From Leptospira inadai serovar Lyme str. 10 (lineage in GTDB: Bacteria; Spirochaetota; Leptospiria; Leptospirales; Leptospiraceae): a stretch of 64,000 nucleotides of DNA. The position numbers were made by a program, and so were the translations under genes. A model generated the notes under the pieces. The model did not search any database. It was not told the DNA's origin and worked only from the letters and a program-made list of their open reading frames with translations. Where the stretch lies: the NCBI RefSeq assembly GCF_000243675.2, contig NZ_AHMM02000017.1:746443-810442 (forward strand), in the 5' to 3' direction. Below, in pieces: positions 8,898-17,873 of the stretch (the first letter of the stretch is position 1; each line of letters begins with the position of its first letter).

Positions 8898-9042
8898 GCG
8901 CAATATTCCGGCCGTTTTCAAAACCGAATTCGGATGCGGAGGATAGGAATTAAATCGATTTTTTCCCCAGAGGAAATTTAAGAATTCCCTATAAACCGAA
9001 TTCGTGAAGAATCGATTCTCCGCAGGACTCTATTACAATCAT

Positions 9043-9711
9043 TTAATAAACTAGAGTGATCCTATAATCCCAGGATTTGTTTCCCGATTTTTCTATCGTA
9101 TCCGATAATGGGAGTCTATAGCTTAAGCGACCCAGATTCACTTCTCCGCGGTTGGAAGTGCAGATCGAAGTAATCGGGAAATTTACGCGGAAATGCATCG
9201 AGCTAGTCCTGATTAATCGTAGAGTCTCGCTAAACACCTTCTTTTCCCCGTCCATTTGCATAGAATCCGGGGAACGAGTAACGGAAGGAAATTCGCGTTT
9301 AATATAGATGGTCCTGGCTTTTTCCTTCTTGATCTGAACGTTTCCGATCAAAATTCCTTCGATCTGAGTTATATCCGAAAATTCGACCTTATACGTCACT
9401 TTCGCCTTTTCCCGGAATACGCCGGGCTCGGCTTCGGGACTTTCCAACTTTTGGAAAGTATAATCTTTTAGTACGACGCTTTTGGAAAAAAAGCCCTTAT
9501 TCAAACGGCTTAGAATCTCTTCCCGACGAGTCGGAAGAAATTTTATCAAAGATTCGTCCGACTTCTTTTTAGTGGGAACGACGTAGGTGACCTCAAGGGT
9601 GCCGGAAAGATCCGGATTGATTGTAAGGATTTCTTCATAATCGAAACAGCCCGTAAACAGAAGGCAGAAGATCGGAAGGAACCGTTTTAAGGGAAGTTTT
9701 CCCAAAGTCAT
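9043..9711 (-). CDS. Lipoprotein of unknown function
   Basis: The protein starts MTLGKLPLKRFLPIFCLLFTGC, a signal peptide with lipobox LFTGC, giving a mature lipoprotein of about 200 residues beginning CFDYEEILTINPDLSGTLEV. That opening, with a short acidic strand then NPDLSGTLEVTYVVP, is typical of a family of spirochaetal lipoproteins that I cannot name. No enzymatic motif is visible; beta strands predominate. The open frame extends 36 codons upstream but that stretch lies in a repetitive AG-rich tract and has no signal features. Convergent to the ccm run. Confidence 0.75.
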   Translation of the reverse strand: MTLGKLPLKRFLPIFCLLFTGCFDYEEILTINPDLSGTLEVTYVVPTKKKSDESLIKFLPTRREEILSRLNKGFFSKSVVLKDYTFQKLESPEAEPGVFREKAKVTYKVEFSDITQIEGILIGNVQIKKEKARTIYIKREFPSVTRSPDSMQMDGEKKVFSETLRLIRTSSMHFRVNFPITSICTSNRGEVNLGRLSYRLPLSDTIEKSGNKSWDYRITLVY

Positions 9712-9983
9712 ACCATCATTCGGGAGGAGAGTGCGGATTCCGTCAACGGGAAAAGACTGCAAATCAGAGGACGGAAGACAGAGGACTGAGGACAGAACAT
9801 CGATGAGTTGCGATTCCATGTTCTGTGGGGAAGATTCATACCTTTACTTCTGTAACTTTTCCAACGTCTAGCAACTTCTGTCTAGCGTGAGCAAAGCGAA
9901 CGCGTCTGTCTTCTGACCCCTGTCTTCTGAAAGCGAACGCGAAGCCCGGAGCAGCGTGACCCGGAACGAAGTGAAGGGGGCCG
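9712..9983. repeat. Intergenic tract with inverted AG/CT-rich repeats
   Basis: This gene-free stretch carries an AG-rich segment at 9765-9796 (CAGAGGACGGAAGACAGAGG and its continuation) and, about 110 bases further, a CT-rich counterpart at 9905-9931 (TCTGTCTTCTGACCCCTGTC and its continuation) that is close to its reverse complement. Between and after them the 9-mer GCGAACGCG occurs twice, followed by a GC-rich AAGCCCGGAGCAGCGTGAC stretch. Such tracts look like dispersed intergenic repeats, but copy number cannot be judged from one window. Confidence 0.45.
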
Positions 9984-10017
9984 CCCCCGTAGAGCAAATA
10001 CGGGGGTTTTCGTTTTT
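9984..10017 (+). terminator. Strong intrinsic terminator, plus-strand orientation
   Basis: CCCCCGTA (9984-9991) pairs perfectly with TACGGGGG (9999-10006) around a 7-base loop and is followed by TTTTCGTTTTT. This is a textbook rho-independent terminator for plus-strand transcription. No plus-strand gene lies upstream within 1 kb, since the neighbours on both sides are on the minus strand. It could end an unannotated small RNA from 9712-9983 or long read-through from the ccm genes. It may also work weakly behind the Amt gene on the other strand. Confidence 0.75.
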
Positions 10018-10020
10018 AGA

Positions 10021-11382
10021 TTATTTAGAAATAGGGTACGCCTCGTTACCGTGCTCGAGAATATCCAAACCTTGAATTTCTTCGTCCTCGGAGACTCGGA
10101 GACCGATCGTATATTTCAGGGCAAGGAAGAGCAAAGAGGAAGCTCCAAAAGCCCAGACGAAAGCCATAAGAGCTCCGGTGAATTGCACGATCACAGGATC
10201 GAATCCGCCGCCGAAAAAGAATCCGTTAATTCCGCCGTAAGCTTCCTCGGCAAACAAACCGGCTGCAATCGTTCCCCACACCCCGCAAACTCCATGAACG
10301 GAAACCGCACCGACCGGATCGTCGATTTTGATTTTATCGAAAAATAGAACGCTGAATACGACTAATACGCCTGCGACCAAACCGATGATTACTGCGGAAG
10401 AAATGCTGACATTCGCGCAAGGAGAAGTGATCGCCACGAGACCGGCGAGCGCGCCGTTTAAGGTTAATCCTATATCAGGCTTCTTGAAAACGACCCAAGT
10501 CGTGGTCATGGCCGCGATCGCACCTGCAGCAGCCGCAAAGTTTGTGGTAACCGCGATGATGGCAAAGAGTCCGCCGGTAACCGAAGTGGTAGAGCCCGGA
10601 TTGAATCCGAACCAACCCAACCATAAAACAAATACGCCTAACGCGGCAATAGTCATATTATGTCCTAGAATCGGGACAACCTTTCCGTCTTGGTATTTCC
10701 CGATACGAGGACCGAGAACGAGAGCACCGGCGAGACCCGCCCAACCACCGACGGAGTGAACTACGGTAGAACCCGCAAAATCGATAAAGCCTTTACCTTC
10801 CAGATATCCTTTATTCAAACCGAATAAGCCGGCCCAAGCGGTCGAACCGAAAACCGGATAAATCACCGCCGATATAACGATGGAAAAGATGACATACGCA
10901 ATGAACTTAGTCCGCTCAGCCATGGCTCCGGAAACGATGGTCGCGGCAGTTCCTGCGAACACTAATTGAAAGATAAAGAATGTGAAACTGCCGGCATCCG
11001 GTTTGCCTCCTTTAACGATCAGTCCGTCCGCAATCCCCGGCACTCCGATTCCGAAACCGGCAAGAAGCTGAGGTCCGAACATGATGGAAAATCCGACCAG
11101 CCAATAAGCGAGAGAACCTAATGCAAAATCCATGAAGTTCTTCATAAGAATATTTACCGTGTTCTTCGCACGAGTGAATCCGGCTTCGACCAACGCAAAC
11201 CCGGCCTGCATAAAGTAAACGAGGAATGCGGCGATGGCGGTCCACAGCCAGTTTGTCTCCGTTCTGAGTGTCGTGATCATTGTGTTTAGCGCTGCATTAT
11301 CCGGTGGAGCGGCTTGAGCGGTTCCTTCCGCCCAAATTCCGCTCGCGGAAAGCGCGAGTATTAGTATTGCCATTATGCGCAT
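10021..11382 (-). CDS. amt: Ammonium transporter Amt
   Basis: Inner-membrane ammonium channel of the Amt/Mep/Rh family, 453 residues, with a cleavable signal peptide (residues 1-18, ending IWAEG) and eleven membrane helices. Family motifs are WLWTAIAAFLVYFMQAGFAL, AGFTRAKNTVNILMKN, DFAGSTVVHSVGGWAGLAGA with the first pore His, and VSVHGVCGVWGTIAAGLF with the second pore His. The C-terminal tail ends DEEIQGLDILEHGNEAYP, the segment that contacts the PII protein GlnK and controls the gate. No glnK gene is adjacent in this window. It lies 53 bases behind the GAF-SpoIIE-TPR phosphatase gene on the same strand and may share its transcript. Confidence 0.97.
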   Translation of the reverse strand: MRIMAILILALSASGIWAEGTAQAAPPDNAALNTMITTLRTETNWLWTAIAAFLVYFMQAGFALVEAGFTRAKNTVNILMKNFMDFALGSLAYWLVGFSIMFGPQLLAGFGIGVPGIADGLIVKGGKPDAGSFTFFIFQLVFAGTAATIVSGAMAERTKFIAYVIFSIVISAVIYPVFGSTAWAGLFGLNKGYLEGKGFIDFAGSTVVHSVGGWAGLAGALVLGPRIGKYQDGKVVPILGHNMTIAALGVFVLWLGWFGFNPGSTTSVTGGLFAIIAVTTNFAAAAGAIAAMTTTWVVFKKPDIGLTLNGALAGLVAITSPCANVSISSAVIIGLVAGVLVVFSVLFFDKIKIDDPVGAVSVHGVCGVWGTIAAGLFAEEAYGGINGFFFGGGFDPVIVQFTGALMAFVWAFGASSLLFLALKYTIGLRVSEDEEIQGLDILEHGNEAYPISK

Positions 11383-11435
11383 ATTGTTTTAAGTCTCCTT
11401 TTTCTCTCTAAAAATCATTTCTATCGGCACTTCGA

Positions 11436-13289
11436 TTAAACGGCTGCGCGTTTTTCTTCCATCGATTCTTCCGCGCCTTTTCTTCGAACGAGTTCCTCCA
11501 ATTTCTTCAGGGAAATTTTAAGATATTCGTTCGTAGGAGCGCTCTTCATACCTTGTTGAAGAACCTTGATCGCTTTCGGAGTTTCGTTATCCTTTAAATA
11601 GCAGCGCGCCAGTCGAAGGCTCGATTTAGCGTAGGTATGATCGATCGCCAAAGATCTTTTTAACGCTTTTTTTGCCTCCGGAATATTGCCCAATTCATAA
11701 TATGCTCTTCCTAGTAAATATTGAATATGTTCAGACTCTTCTCCGCTGGTCCGAATATATTTCTCCAGAAATTGAACGCTCTTTTCGAAATTTCTGTCCC
11801 TATAATACATCTTACCGAGTAAAACCAAACTATCCTTGAGCGATTCATCCATCGAAAAGACCTCTAAGGCTTTTTCGTAAGCCATCTGGTCCTTCTTGGC
11901 CTTGGCCGCCGCCTTAGCTAACGAAAGCATCGTCTTAGCTTTTCCTAATTCAGGATTACATTGAAGCGCCAATAAGGAAACGTCGTCCCCAGTTCTCACA
12001 TCTCCTTTGTATCTCTTAAACCTTCCGATTAAGGAACCGACTAAGTCGGCGACAAAGATCTTATCCCTTTGTTCTTCGATCGTGGCCTTTTCCTGGCGAA
12101 TCCATTCGATGAACCTTTGATTTCCGAGTTCCTGACGTTGCTCGTTCTTTTGTTCGACGATCCCGTCGGTAGGAAGAAATAGGATATCGCCCGGCAATAT
12201 ACGGCCGTGTTTTTCCTCGAAATTACTGCGCTCCACTTCGAAGATTCCCAGCGGAACTCCGGCCGTGTCCAACTCTTCGACCCGACCGGTCGAATTATGA
12301 AAATGAAGCATTTTTTGATGGGCGGCATTCACGTAAGAATAGGTATAATCGCTATAAACTTTCAGAACGAATGCGGTAAAATACGTTCCGTCCGGAAGTT
12401 GCGGTCTAATCGATTCCCCTAATTCGGTTAACATTTCACCCAAACCCATACCGAGAGAGGTACATCTTTGAAACTGGTAATGGATCGACATGGTGACTAA
12501 CGCGGCAGGAATTCCATGACCGGATACGTCCACGATGATCGCGGTAATCGAGTTCCCCTGGCGGACCACATTAAAATAATCGCCGGAAACCTCCGTCATC
12601 GGCTCGTAGTGAGTTCCGAAATGCAGACCGTTCCAAGGGAGAATATTCGTTTCCACGATTTGACTTTGAACGTTGCGACCCATCCGCATGTCCCATTCCA
12701 ATTGCTTTAGGATCTGGGCCTCCCTTTCATTCGCATGGACGAGCCCTTGGATTAACCGGACACTCGTAATTGCAAGCGCCAGTTGAGATCCTAATGCTTC
12801 CAGAATTTCCAAGTCGTCCTCTCGGTAGAAAAATTCCGTATTGCATTCCACTGCAATGGTACCGAGGCAATCTTCCTTGTACATAATGGGCACGCACATG
12901 ACGGCACGCGTGGTCTCCCCTTCGTCGATGTATTCCTGATGATGACTCAGATCCTGAATCAGCAAAGGCATTCTGGTTTTAAACGTAAAACCGGAATACC
13001 CTTCGTCCTGGGTTAGTCTGCGACGCGGAGGCTCCGTTTCTTGTAAAAAGCGGGACGGCACGAGAAACTTGTCTTTCCACATACGAAGGGTGGTATTATC
13101 GCACTCGAAAATATCTTTGCACAAACTGATTACGATATCGTAAAGATCCTCCTCCTTGTCCGCGTTTGCGAATTCCTTACTGATGTACAGAAGGATATCT
13201 ATCTTATTCTTCTCCGTTAATCCACCGACGACCTTCCTCGCTCCACGAAAATTAACTACCTTTCTCTGCCCAAATTTGAGTTCTATCAT
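11436..13289 (-). CDS. GAF-SpoIIE (PP2C-type) phosphatase with TPR repeats
   Basis: Cytoplasmic regulatory phosphatase of 617 residues. Order of parts: a GAF domain (about residues 30-180, with LGTIAVECNTEFFYREDDLE), a coiled linker, a SpoIIE/RsbU phosphatase domain (about 200-420) with VSGDYFNV, IIVDVSGHGIPAAL, NAAHQKMLHF, LFLPTDGIVEQ and RTGDDVSLLAL, and a C-terminal TPR block (about 440-590, for example LLGRAYYELGNIPEAKKALK). The metal-binding Asp residues of the PP2C fold are present. Such proteins usually dephosphorylate anti-anti-sigma factors. The start MIELKFGQRKV is preferred because AGAGGG lies upstream. The downstream Amt gene suggests co-expression with nitrogen uptake. Confidence 0.93.
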   Translation of the reverse strand: MIELKFGQRKVVNFRGARKVVGGLTEKNKIDILLYISKEFANADKEEDLYDIVISLCKDIFECDNTTLRMWKDKFLVPSRFLQETEPPRRRLTQDEGYSGFTFKTRMPLLIQDLSHHQEYIDEGETTRAVMCVPIMYKEDCLGTIAVECNTEFFYREDDLEILEALGSQLALAITSVRLIQGLVHANEREAQILKQLEWDMRMGRNVQSQIVETNILPWNGLHFGTHYEPMTEVSGDYFNVVRQGNSITAIIVDVSGHGIPAALVTMSIHYQFQRCTSLGMGLGEMLTELGESIRPQLPDGTYFTAFVLKVYSDYTYSYVNAAHQKMLHFHNSTGRVEELDTAGVPLGIFEVERSNFEEKHGRILPGDILFLPTDGIVEQKNEQRQELGNQRFIEWIRQEKATIEEQRDKIFVADLVGSLIGRFKRYKGDVRTGDDVSLLALQCNPELGKAKTMLSLAKAAAKAKKDQMAYEKALEVFSMDESLKDSLVLLGKMYYRDRNFEKSVQFLEKYIRTSGEESEHIQYLLGRAYYELGNIPEAKKALKRSLAIDHTYAKSSLRLARCYLKDNETPKAIKVLQQGMKSAPTNEYLKISLKKLEELVRRKGAEESMEEKRAAV

Positions 13290-13504
13290 AGTCGACCCTC
13301 TACGAATCGGATTTTTCGAAGATTCGCTTGGTTCTTTTCGAACAGTATGCAATTAGCGTACCAAGTTGTCAGTTACGCCGATATTGCCTATTTGATAGGT
13401 ATATTTTCAGGAATTGTGCATAAAATAAGCACTTCCTATTTATAATTAGAAAGAGAAATGGTTATTAAAGAGAAAGGATGTTGATATTTAAGGAAGAATG
13501 AATC

Positions 13505-14743
13505 TCATCCCTGTCGAAGTTTTTGAAACTGGGTTCGCAAATTTCGGCGAATTTTTCCGATCCATCCTATTTTTTTTCGAGTTCCGTAAGTCCGTAGGAA
13601 TATTTCGATTTTCGGAAAGAGATCATCCTCCGCTTTTTCAGCTAGCATAAGACAGCCATGGCCATAATCCTCCGAGGCCCCATTTTCCTTGGAGATAACC
13701 AAGAACTCCTTAATTTTGGCGCCGGCTCGTTCATACACGAATTTTACGGATTCCGGAGTCGCAATTGCGTCCTTTAACCCGGCGACAAACAAGCTCGGGA
13801 CGGTGATTTCCTTTTGCAATTCGATATAATCGTAAAATCCGTTTAAGGAAATCATCCGCTTCGTTTCGATCCAAGACATGAGTTGCTCGATTACGCCCTC
13901 GCTGATATTCTCGATCGCGTTTTTCATCACTTTCTTAACCGTCTTGGGTTTGGTTGCCTTGGGATTATAAAGAATCTCGTCTATCGGAGTAAAAATTTCT
14001 CCGGCGATCGGCGCTAGCATCGACGCACCGAACTTTAGATCCAAAACGCGGCGCGCTCGAGGAAACCGTGAAAGTAATCCGATCAAACTCAGTCCTAGGT
14101 GGTTCAGATTTCCCGGTCCACCAAGCGAAACGAACGCGGCTATTTTATCCTTATCCGATTTATCGCAAATCCCGAAGAAAGCGTAAAGGATCATGGCTCC
14201 CATAGAATGGCCTATCCAACTCGCTCTTTGGCTTCCCGTCAGGGAAATGACTTTCGCGATGATTGCAGGAACGTCGTATTTTGCCATATCATCAAAGGTA
14301 AAATCCTCGTACCCGCTTCGACTCTCGTGATAGGAAGAACCGGCTCCACGCAGCGAAATCGAGAACACTTCGTATCCTCTTAGCTTTAAAAAATAGGGAA
14401 GCGAATGTCGCCTATCCAAATCGACTACGTACTTATTCGTAGCGATTCCGTGCACAACGATTACGGGAGCTAATTCCGGATTCGGCTGCGGAGGAATATG
14501 CCTATGCATCGCGATATTCCAGCCGTCCTTCGTACGCGCGAAGTGAACCTCGTCCGCGATATCTTCCTGACCGTACAAACGGGAAATCCAATCCAAAAGG
14601 AAGGGATAAGAAATTAAAATCGCGATCAAGAAAAGGGAAAAAAGGATCGCGAGAGACGAGGCAAATACTGCGAACGCGACGATGGCCAGAAAAGTAGTAA
14701 CCAAGTACAAAGGGCCTCGGCGGTTTTTTAAAATTGCAATCAC
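13505..14743 (-). CDS. Membrane-anchored alpha/beta-hydrolase, lipase-like
   Basis: A 412-residue hydrolase with two N-terminal membrane helices (about residues 12-50), so the catalytic domain is tethered to the membrane. The fold landmarks are VIVVHGIATNKY, FSISLRGAGSSY, the nucleophile elbow WIGHSMGAMI, the acid in VAGLKDAIATP and the catalytic His in YGHGCLMLAEKAEDDL. The overall shape resembles lysosomal-acid-lipase-like or poly-3-hydroxyalkanoate-synthase-like hydrolases, which act on lipid esters. Initiation is at GTG with GGAAAAG upstream. The gene is divergent from the small protein gene at 14849. Confidence 0.85.
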   Translation of the reverse strand: MIAILKNRRGPLYLVTTFLAIVAFAVFASSLAILFSLFLIAILISYPFLLDWISRLYGQEDIADEVHFARTKDGWNIAMHRHIPPQPNPELAPVIVVHGIATNKYVVDLDRRHSLPYFLKLRGYEVFSISLRGAGSSYHESRSGYEDFTFDDMAKYDVPAIIAKVISLTGSQRASWIGHSMGAMILYAFFGICDKSDKDKIAAFVSLGGPGNLNHLGLSLIGLLSRFPRARRVLDLKFGASMLAPIAGEIFTPIDEILYNPKATKPKTVKKVMKNAIENISEGVIEQLMSWIETKRMISLNGFYDYIELQKEITVPSLFVAGLKDAIATPESVKFVYERAGAKIKEFLVISKENGASEDYGHGCLMLAEKAEDDLFPKIEIFLRTYGTRKKIGWIGKIRRNLRTQFQKLRQG

Positions 14744-14848
14744 GATCCGAAAGCTTTTCCGGCAAAAAAGGAAGTGTCAAGTCTTCCCGAACATGCTTGC
14801 CCTGAATTTTCGCACGGATATAATGGCATCGGATTGTTTTTCCGACTC

Positions 14849-15283
14849 ATGGATCGCAAGTTAGATTACAAATTTTATCGTTCTCCCTCCGGCTGGTATA
14901 CCATGGTGATCCCGGGTCATTGGCAGCAAATCGTGATCGAAGGTATTCCCGCCTTTTTTGAAGAAAACGGCGCCGGCGCAATGCAAGTCTACGCGTTCGA
15001 AAATAAGGGGGGAAGTTTCAACGCGGAAGAAGAATTGGAGCGATATTTGGCGACCCATACTATCGTTTATGAAGCCGATAAGGCGGCATTTTTCGAGAAC
15101 AACGAGGGTGGAAAAATCATCGCCTGCGAATTCTTAAAGGAAGACGGAAGGCATTGGATGGTCTATCTAGTCGCCGCGAAAAATAAGATGATTCTCGTGA
15201 CGTATAACGGGGACGAAGAACCCACCGAGGAATTGGCGGAACATCTTACGGCAGTCGTCAGTTCGATTCGAGTCATCGAATAA
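14849..15283 (+). CDS. Uncharacterised 144-residue protein
   Basis: Soluble protein beginning MDRKLDYKFYRSPSGWYTMV. A start 25 codons earlier is possible but falls in the region upstream of the divergent hydrolase. The layout, IPGHWQQIVIEGIPAFFEE, then YAFENKGGSFNAEEELERYL, then CEFLKEDGRHWMVYLVAAKN and a C-terminal EELAEHLTAVVSSIRV, is that of the PsbP/Mog1-like DUF1795 type of fold (strand, long helix, strands, C-terminal helix). I cannot assign a function. The stop is 8 bases from the end of the convergent kinase gene. Confidence 0.7.
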   Translation: MDRKLDYKFYRSPSGWYTMVIPGHWQQIVIEGIPAFFEENGAGAMQVYAFENKGGSFNAEEELERYLATHTIVYEADKAAFFENNEGGKIIACEFLKEDGRHWMVYLVAAKNKMILVTYNGDEEPTEELAEHLTAVVSSIRVIE

Positions 15284-15291
15284 AGATCTTC

Positions 15292-16842
15292 TCACTCGAT
15301 TTTTAAGGTTGCATCGACCGCTTTTTTCCAGCGAACGAGTTTTGCGTTTCGCACGGACTCGCTCATTTTGGGTAGAAATACTTTGTACCCCTTTTGCAAG
15401 GTCTTTAATTCGGCTTCGTTTTTCCAAAAGCCGGAGGCAAGGCCGGCGATGTACGCAGCGCCTGTCGCCGTCATATCCGGTTCGGGCGCCCTTTTAACTT
15501 CCACCCGGCAAAAATCGGCAAGACATTGAAGGAGAATATCCGATTGCGATACCCCTCCATCCACCATGATTGCGCTAACTCGGACCTTGGTGTCTTCTTT
15601 GATCCCTTCCAAAATTTCATATAAGGATAAGGCGATCCCTTCCAATACGGCTCTGGCAACGTGTCGACGATGCGTTGCAAGAGATAATCCAAAAACGGAG
15701 GCTTTGGCCCTCGGATTAAAATGAGGAAAGCGCATGCCCGATGCGGTCGGAACGAATACGACTCCCTCCGTATCTTCAGTTTGGGAAGCTAATTCGTTTA
15801 ACACTTTTGGGGTATCGGAAAGACCGATTCCCTTTCCCAACCAATCGATCAAGGTTCCCGCAGTTCCGATATATCCTTCCAACATATATTTCGGTTTTCC
15901 GTTTAACTGCCACGCGACTAAAGGAAAGAGCCCTCTCTTCGAAATCTTCGGTTTATCTCCCATATTCATATCCACGAAAGCCCCGGAGCCTTGGGAAATT
16001 TTTACGCCTCCTTTTTCAAAGCAGCAATGTCCATAAAGGGCCGCCATCTGATCTCCGATGACTGCATGAATTGGGATTTCCGAACCCCCGAAGAGCGAAG
16101 GGTCGGTAACGCCGAAATCGGCTCCCGTATCCTTTACTTCGGGAAAAATCTTACTAGGTATTCCGAAAATTAAACAAAGCGGAACGTTCCATTGCAATTG
16201 AAAGGGGTTGAACATTCCGGTGACTGTCGCGTTGGAGGCATCGGTTATATGTAGCCTTCCCTTCGTTAATTTATAAACGAACCAGGTATCCAGAGTGCCG
16301 AAAAGAATTTCGCCTTTCTTGGCTCTTGTTAGCAAGTCCGGATGAGTATCGAAAACCCACTTCAATCGAACCGAGGCATGATCGGTAGTAAATTTAAGCA
16401 GGTAGGTCGCAATCATCATCGGATGTCTGGTGATCGCTCCGGCAATTCTGGAAACGAGCTGGACGGTCTTCCAGAATTTATTCGCATTCATTTCGTCGGC
16501 CGTACTTACAGCTCTCACGTCCGCCCAGCTGATCAACTTGGTCAAAGGTTTCCCCGTTTGCTTATCCCAGAGAAGAAAAGAGCCCCGCTGGTTGCATATT
16601 CCGATAGCCGCGATATTGGAAGGGCTAAATTGCTTTTTTTTAAGAGCCTTTCCTAGAACCGATAATAAGGCCTTCCAAAGAACATCAGGATCGTGTTCGA
16701 GAGCACCGGGAGTTTTTAAGATGGGAGGAGTTTTTTCATATTGGCGTTCGACGATTCTACCTTTTTTATCGAACAGGATCGCCCTAATTCCGCTGCCACC
16801 GCTGTCGATTGAGAGAATGAATTTTTCTTTCGCTACGGCCAT
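15292..16842 (-). CDS. FGGY-family carbohydrate kinase, glycerol kinase-like
   Basis: ATP-dependent kinase of 516 residues with both FGGY actin-like domains. The N-terminal phosphate-binding loop is [18 protein letters not shown], then [15 protein letters not shown] (glycerol kinase has the 'GITNQRET' box here), the substrate region [22 protein letters not shown], and the second-domain [20 protein letters not shown] with YGTG replaced by SQGSGAF. The C-terminal ATP site reads [19 protein letters not shown] and [19 protein letters not shown]. The overall order matches glycerol kinase, but the GITNQRET box is altered, so another polyol is possible. The start MAVAKEKF has GGAAG upstream. No glycerol uptake or dehydrogenase gene is adjacent. 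Confidence 0.88.
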   Translation of the reverse strand: MAVAKEKFILSIDSGGSGIRAILFDKKGRIVERQYEKTPPILKTPGALEHDPDVLWKALLSVLGKALKKKQFSPSNIAAIGICNQRGSFLLWDKQTGKPLTKLISWADVRAVSTADEMNANKFWKTVQLVSRIAGAITRHPMMIATYLLKFTTDHASVRLKWVFDTHPDLLTRAKKGEILFGTLDTWFVYKLTKGRLHITDASNATVTGMFNPFQLQWNVPLCLIFGIPSKIFPEVKDTGADFGVTDPSLFGGSEIPIHAVIGDQMAALYGHCCFEKGGVKISQGSGAFVDMNMGDKPKISKRGLFPLVAWQLNGKPKYMLEGYIGTAGTLIDWLGKGIGLSDTPKVLNELASQTEDTEGVVFVPTASGMRFPHFNPRAKASVFGLSLATHRRHVARAVLEGIALSLYEILEGIKEDTKVRVSAIMVDGGVSQSDILLQCLADFCRVEVKRAPEPDMTATGAAYIAGLASGFWKNEAELKTLQKGYKVFLPKMSESVRNAKLVRWKKAVDATLKIE

Positions 16843-16907
16843 TAGAAACTTCCTTTCTTTTTTCGGGAAGAATCCTGGACATTCGCATCTCGTCAATGAA
16901 GGTTTTT

Positions 16908-17015
16908 ATGATGAATGAAAATTATAACAAAGGAGGTGCGGGCAGTCTCATGGTATTAGGGTCACCGTCCTCGGAATCTTTTGCTATGGAAGAACCCTTA
17001 GACGGCGATCTTTAA
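16908..17015 (+). CDS. Possible small protein of 35 residues
   Basis: A short reading frame in the gap between two minus-strand genes, beginning MMNENYNKGGAGSLMVLG and ending EEPLDGDL. AATGAAGG provides a ribosome binding site six bases upstream. It is acidic and shows no membrane segment or known motif. Only the placement and binding site support it, so it may be chance. Confidence 0.25.
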   Translation: MMNENYNKGGAGSLMVLGSPSSESFAMEEPLDGDL

Positions 17016-17038
17016 ATATCAACCTAAGCATTCAAATT

Positions 17039-17458
17039 TTAGGCAAGTACGCTCCTTAAATGTCCGAGTAGGCCGGACTCTTTTATATGAACAATATCCT
17101 TCGGCATCTTATGATAGATTTTCTCCCTCGATTTATCATCCAATTTGCCGAGTATCATTCCCATGAAGCCCGGTTCGGAAATTAAAATAAAATTGGAAAA
17201 GGAGTCCTTCTTCCTTTCTAAGTTTACAAAATCCGAAAGTTTTCCCGCAAAAGCTTCCGCCACTTTTTTTTTCGGTTCGTGAAAAAAATCAAAATCCGAT
17301 CTGGAAGCCTGGCCACCGCCAGTGACTAGATCCGAATTTCTAAGTCTTCCTTCGGGATTCTCCATCGTTTGCAGCAGTTTCAAACCGTTAGTCGGTCCTT
17401 GGTATTCGAAAATTTTCGCCTCGCTTCGGTTTGCAACCACCACCCATTTTTTCTTCAT
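17039..17458 (-). CDS. Host-attachment/baeRF-type protein
   Basis: A 139-residue protein of the family annotated 'protein required for attachment to host cells' (AtsE-like; bacterial eRF1-related domain). It begins MKKKWVVVANRSEAKIFEY, the typical first strand, then LLQTMENPEGRLRNSDLVTG (the family's NPEGR.R..DL motif), EAFAGKLSDFVN and FILISEPGFMGMILGKLDD, and ends with PKDIVHIKESGLLGHLRSVL. The C-terminal HLR segment is the family's hallmark. The name comes from a plant-associated Agrobacterium gene; the related eRF1-like fold suggests a ribosome or nucleotide role. Monocistronic, with AGGGGGG upstream of the ATG. Confidence 0.85.
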   Translation of the reverse strand: MKKKWVVVANRSEAKIFEYQGPTNGLKLLQTMENPEGRLRNSDLVTGGGQASRSDFDFFHEPKKKVAEAFAGKLSDFVNLERKKDSFSNFILISEPGFMGMILGKLDDKSREKIYHKMPKDIVHIKESGLLGHLRSVLA

Positions 17459-17818
17459 ACTGCACCCCCCTATTTATGAAACTCTTCGCTACCGAAAAGT
17501 TCGGAATTCGGCCCAATAGTTTTAACCGAATTAGAAGGAGCTAGCAATTACTTTTCCCAAAACCTTCTTCTTTCGTGAAGAAACTCAGAAACATATTTTG
17601 TTTAATAAAGGCGTAACGATCGTTTGGATAAAATATAGAGAACCTTAGAGCCGAAAGGATTAGAAAAACGAAATATGTTACTAATTGATAAAGTGGAATC
17701 TATCTAAACCAACAGCTCCCGAAACACAGGTTATTTTATCGAGAAATACCAATTCGCCTGCCTCGTAGAATGCCCGATTTTTGAGCAATTCTTGAACGGA
17801 TTCCGTAATATCGCTTCT
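17459..17818. other. Gene-poor spacer left of the haem operon
   Basis: About 360 bases between the attachment-type gene and the Fur-like box. The only coding-like signal is a 48-codon minus-strand frame (17681-17827) that starts inside the Fur-like box and reads MILRSDITESVQELLKNR, ending LDRFHFIN. It has no clear ribosome binding site. No tRNA, repeat or terminator is recognisable in the rest. Confidence 0.4.
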
Positions 17819-17837
17819 AAGAATCATTCTCATTATC
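17819..17837 (+). promoter_or_regulatory. Fur-box-like operator
   Basis: AAGAATCATTCTCATTATC, whose reverse complement GATAATGAGAATGATTCTT matches the classic 19-base Fur box GATAATGATAATCATTATC at 15 positions by direct comparison. It lies two bases before a TTGACA -35 hexamer in front of the haem-acquisition genes, a position where an iron-loaded repressor would block RNA polymerase. Iron control of haem uptake is well established in other bacteria; its use here is an inference. Confidence 0.7.
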
Positions 17838-17839
17838 TG

Positions 17840-17868
17840 TTGACAAATTTCCGCCTTCTTTATTTTTG
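17840..17868 (+). promoter_or_regulatory. Candidate promoter of the haem operon
   Basis: A perfect TTGACA -35 element at 17840-17845 is followed 15 bases later by TATTTT (17861-17866) as a possible -10. The spacing is slightly short. The Fur-like box abuts the -35 element, and about 75 bases of leader follow before the first start codon. Confidence 0.5.
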
Positions 17869-17873
17869 ATTTT

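Noticed and set aside
9712..9983. CRISPR-like repeats
   Set aside because: The repeated words are short, inverted and unevenly spaced, with no constant repeat-spacer unit and no cas gene in the window.
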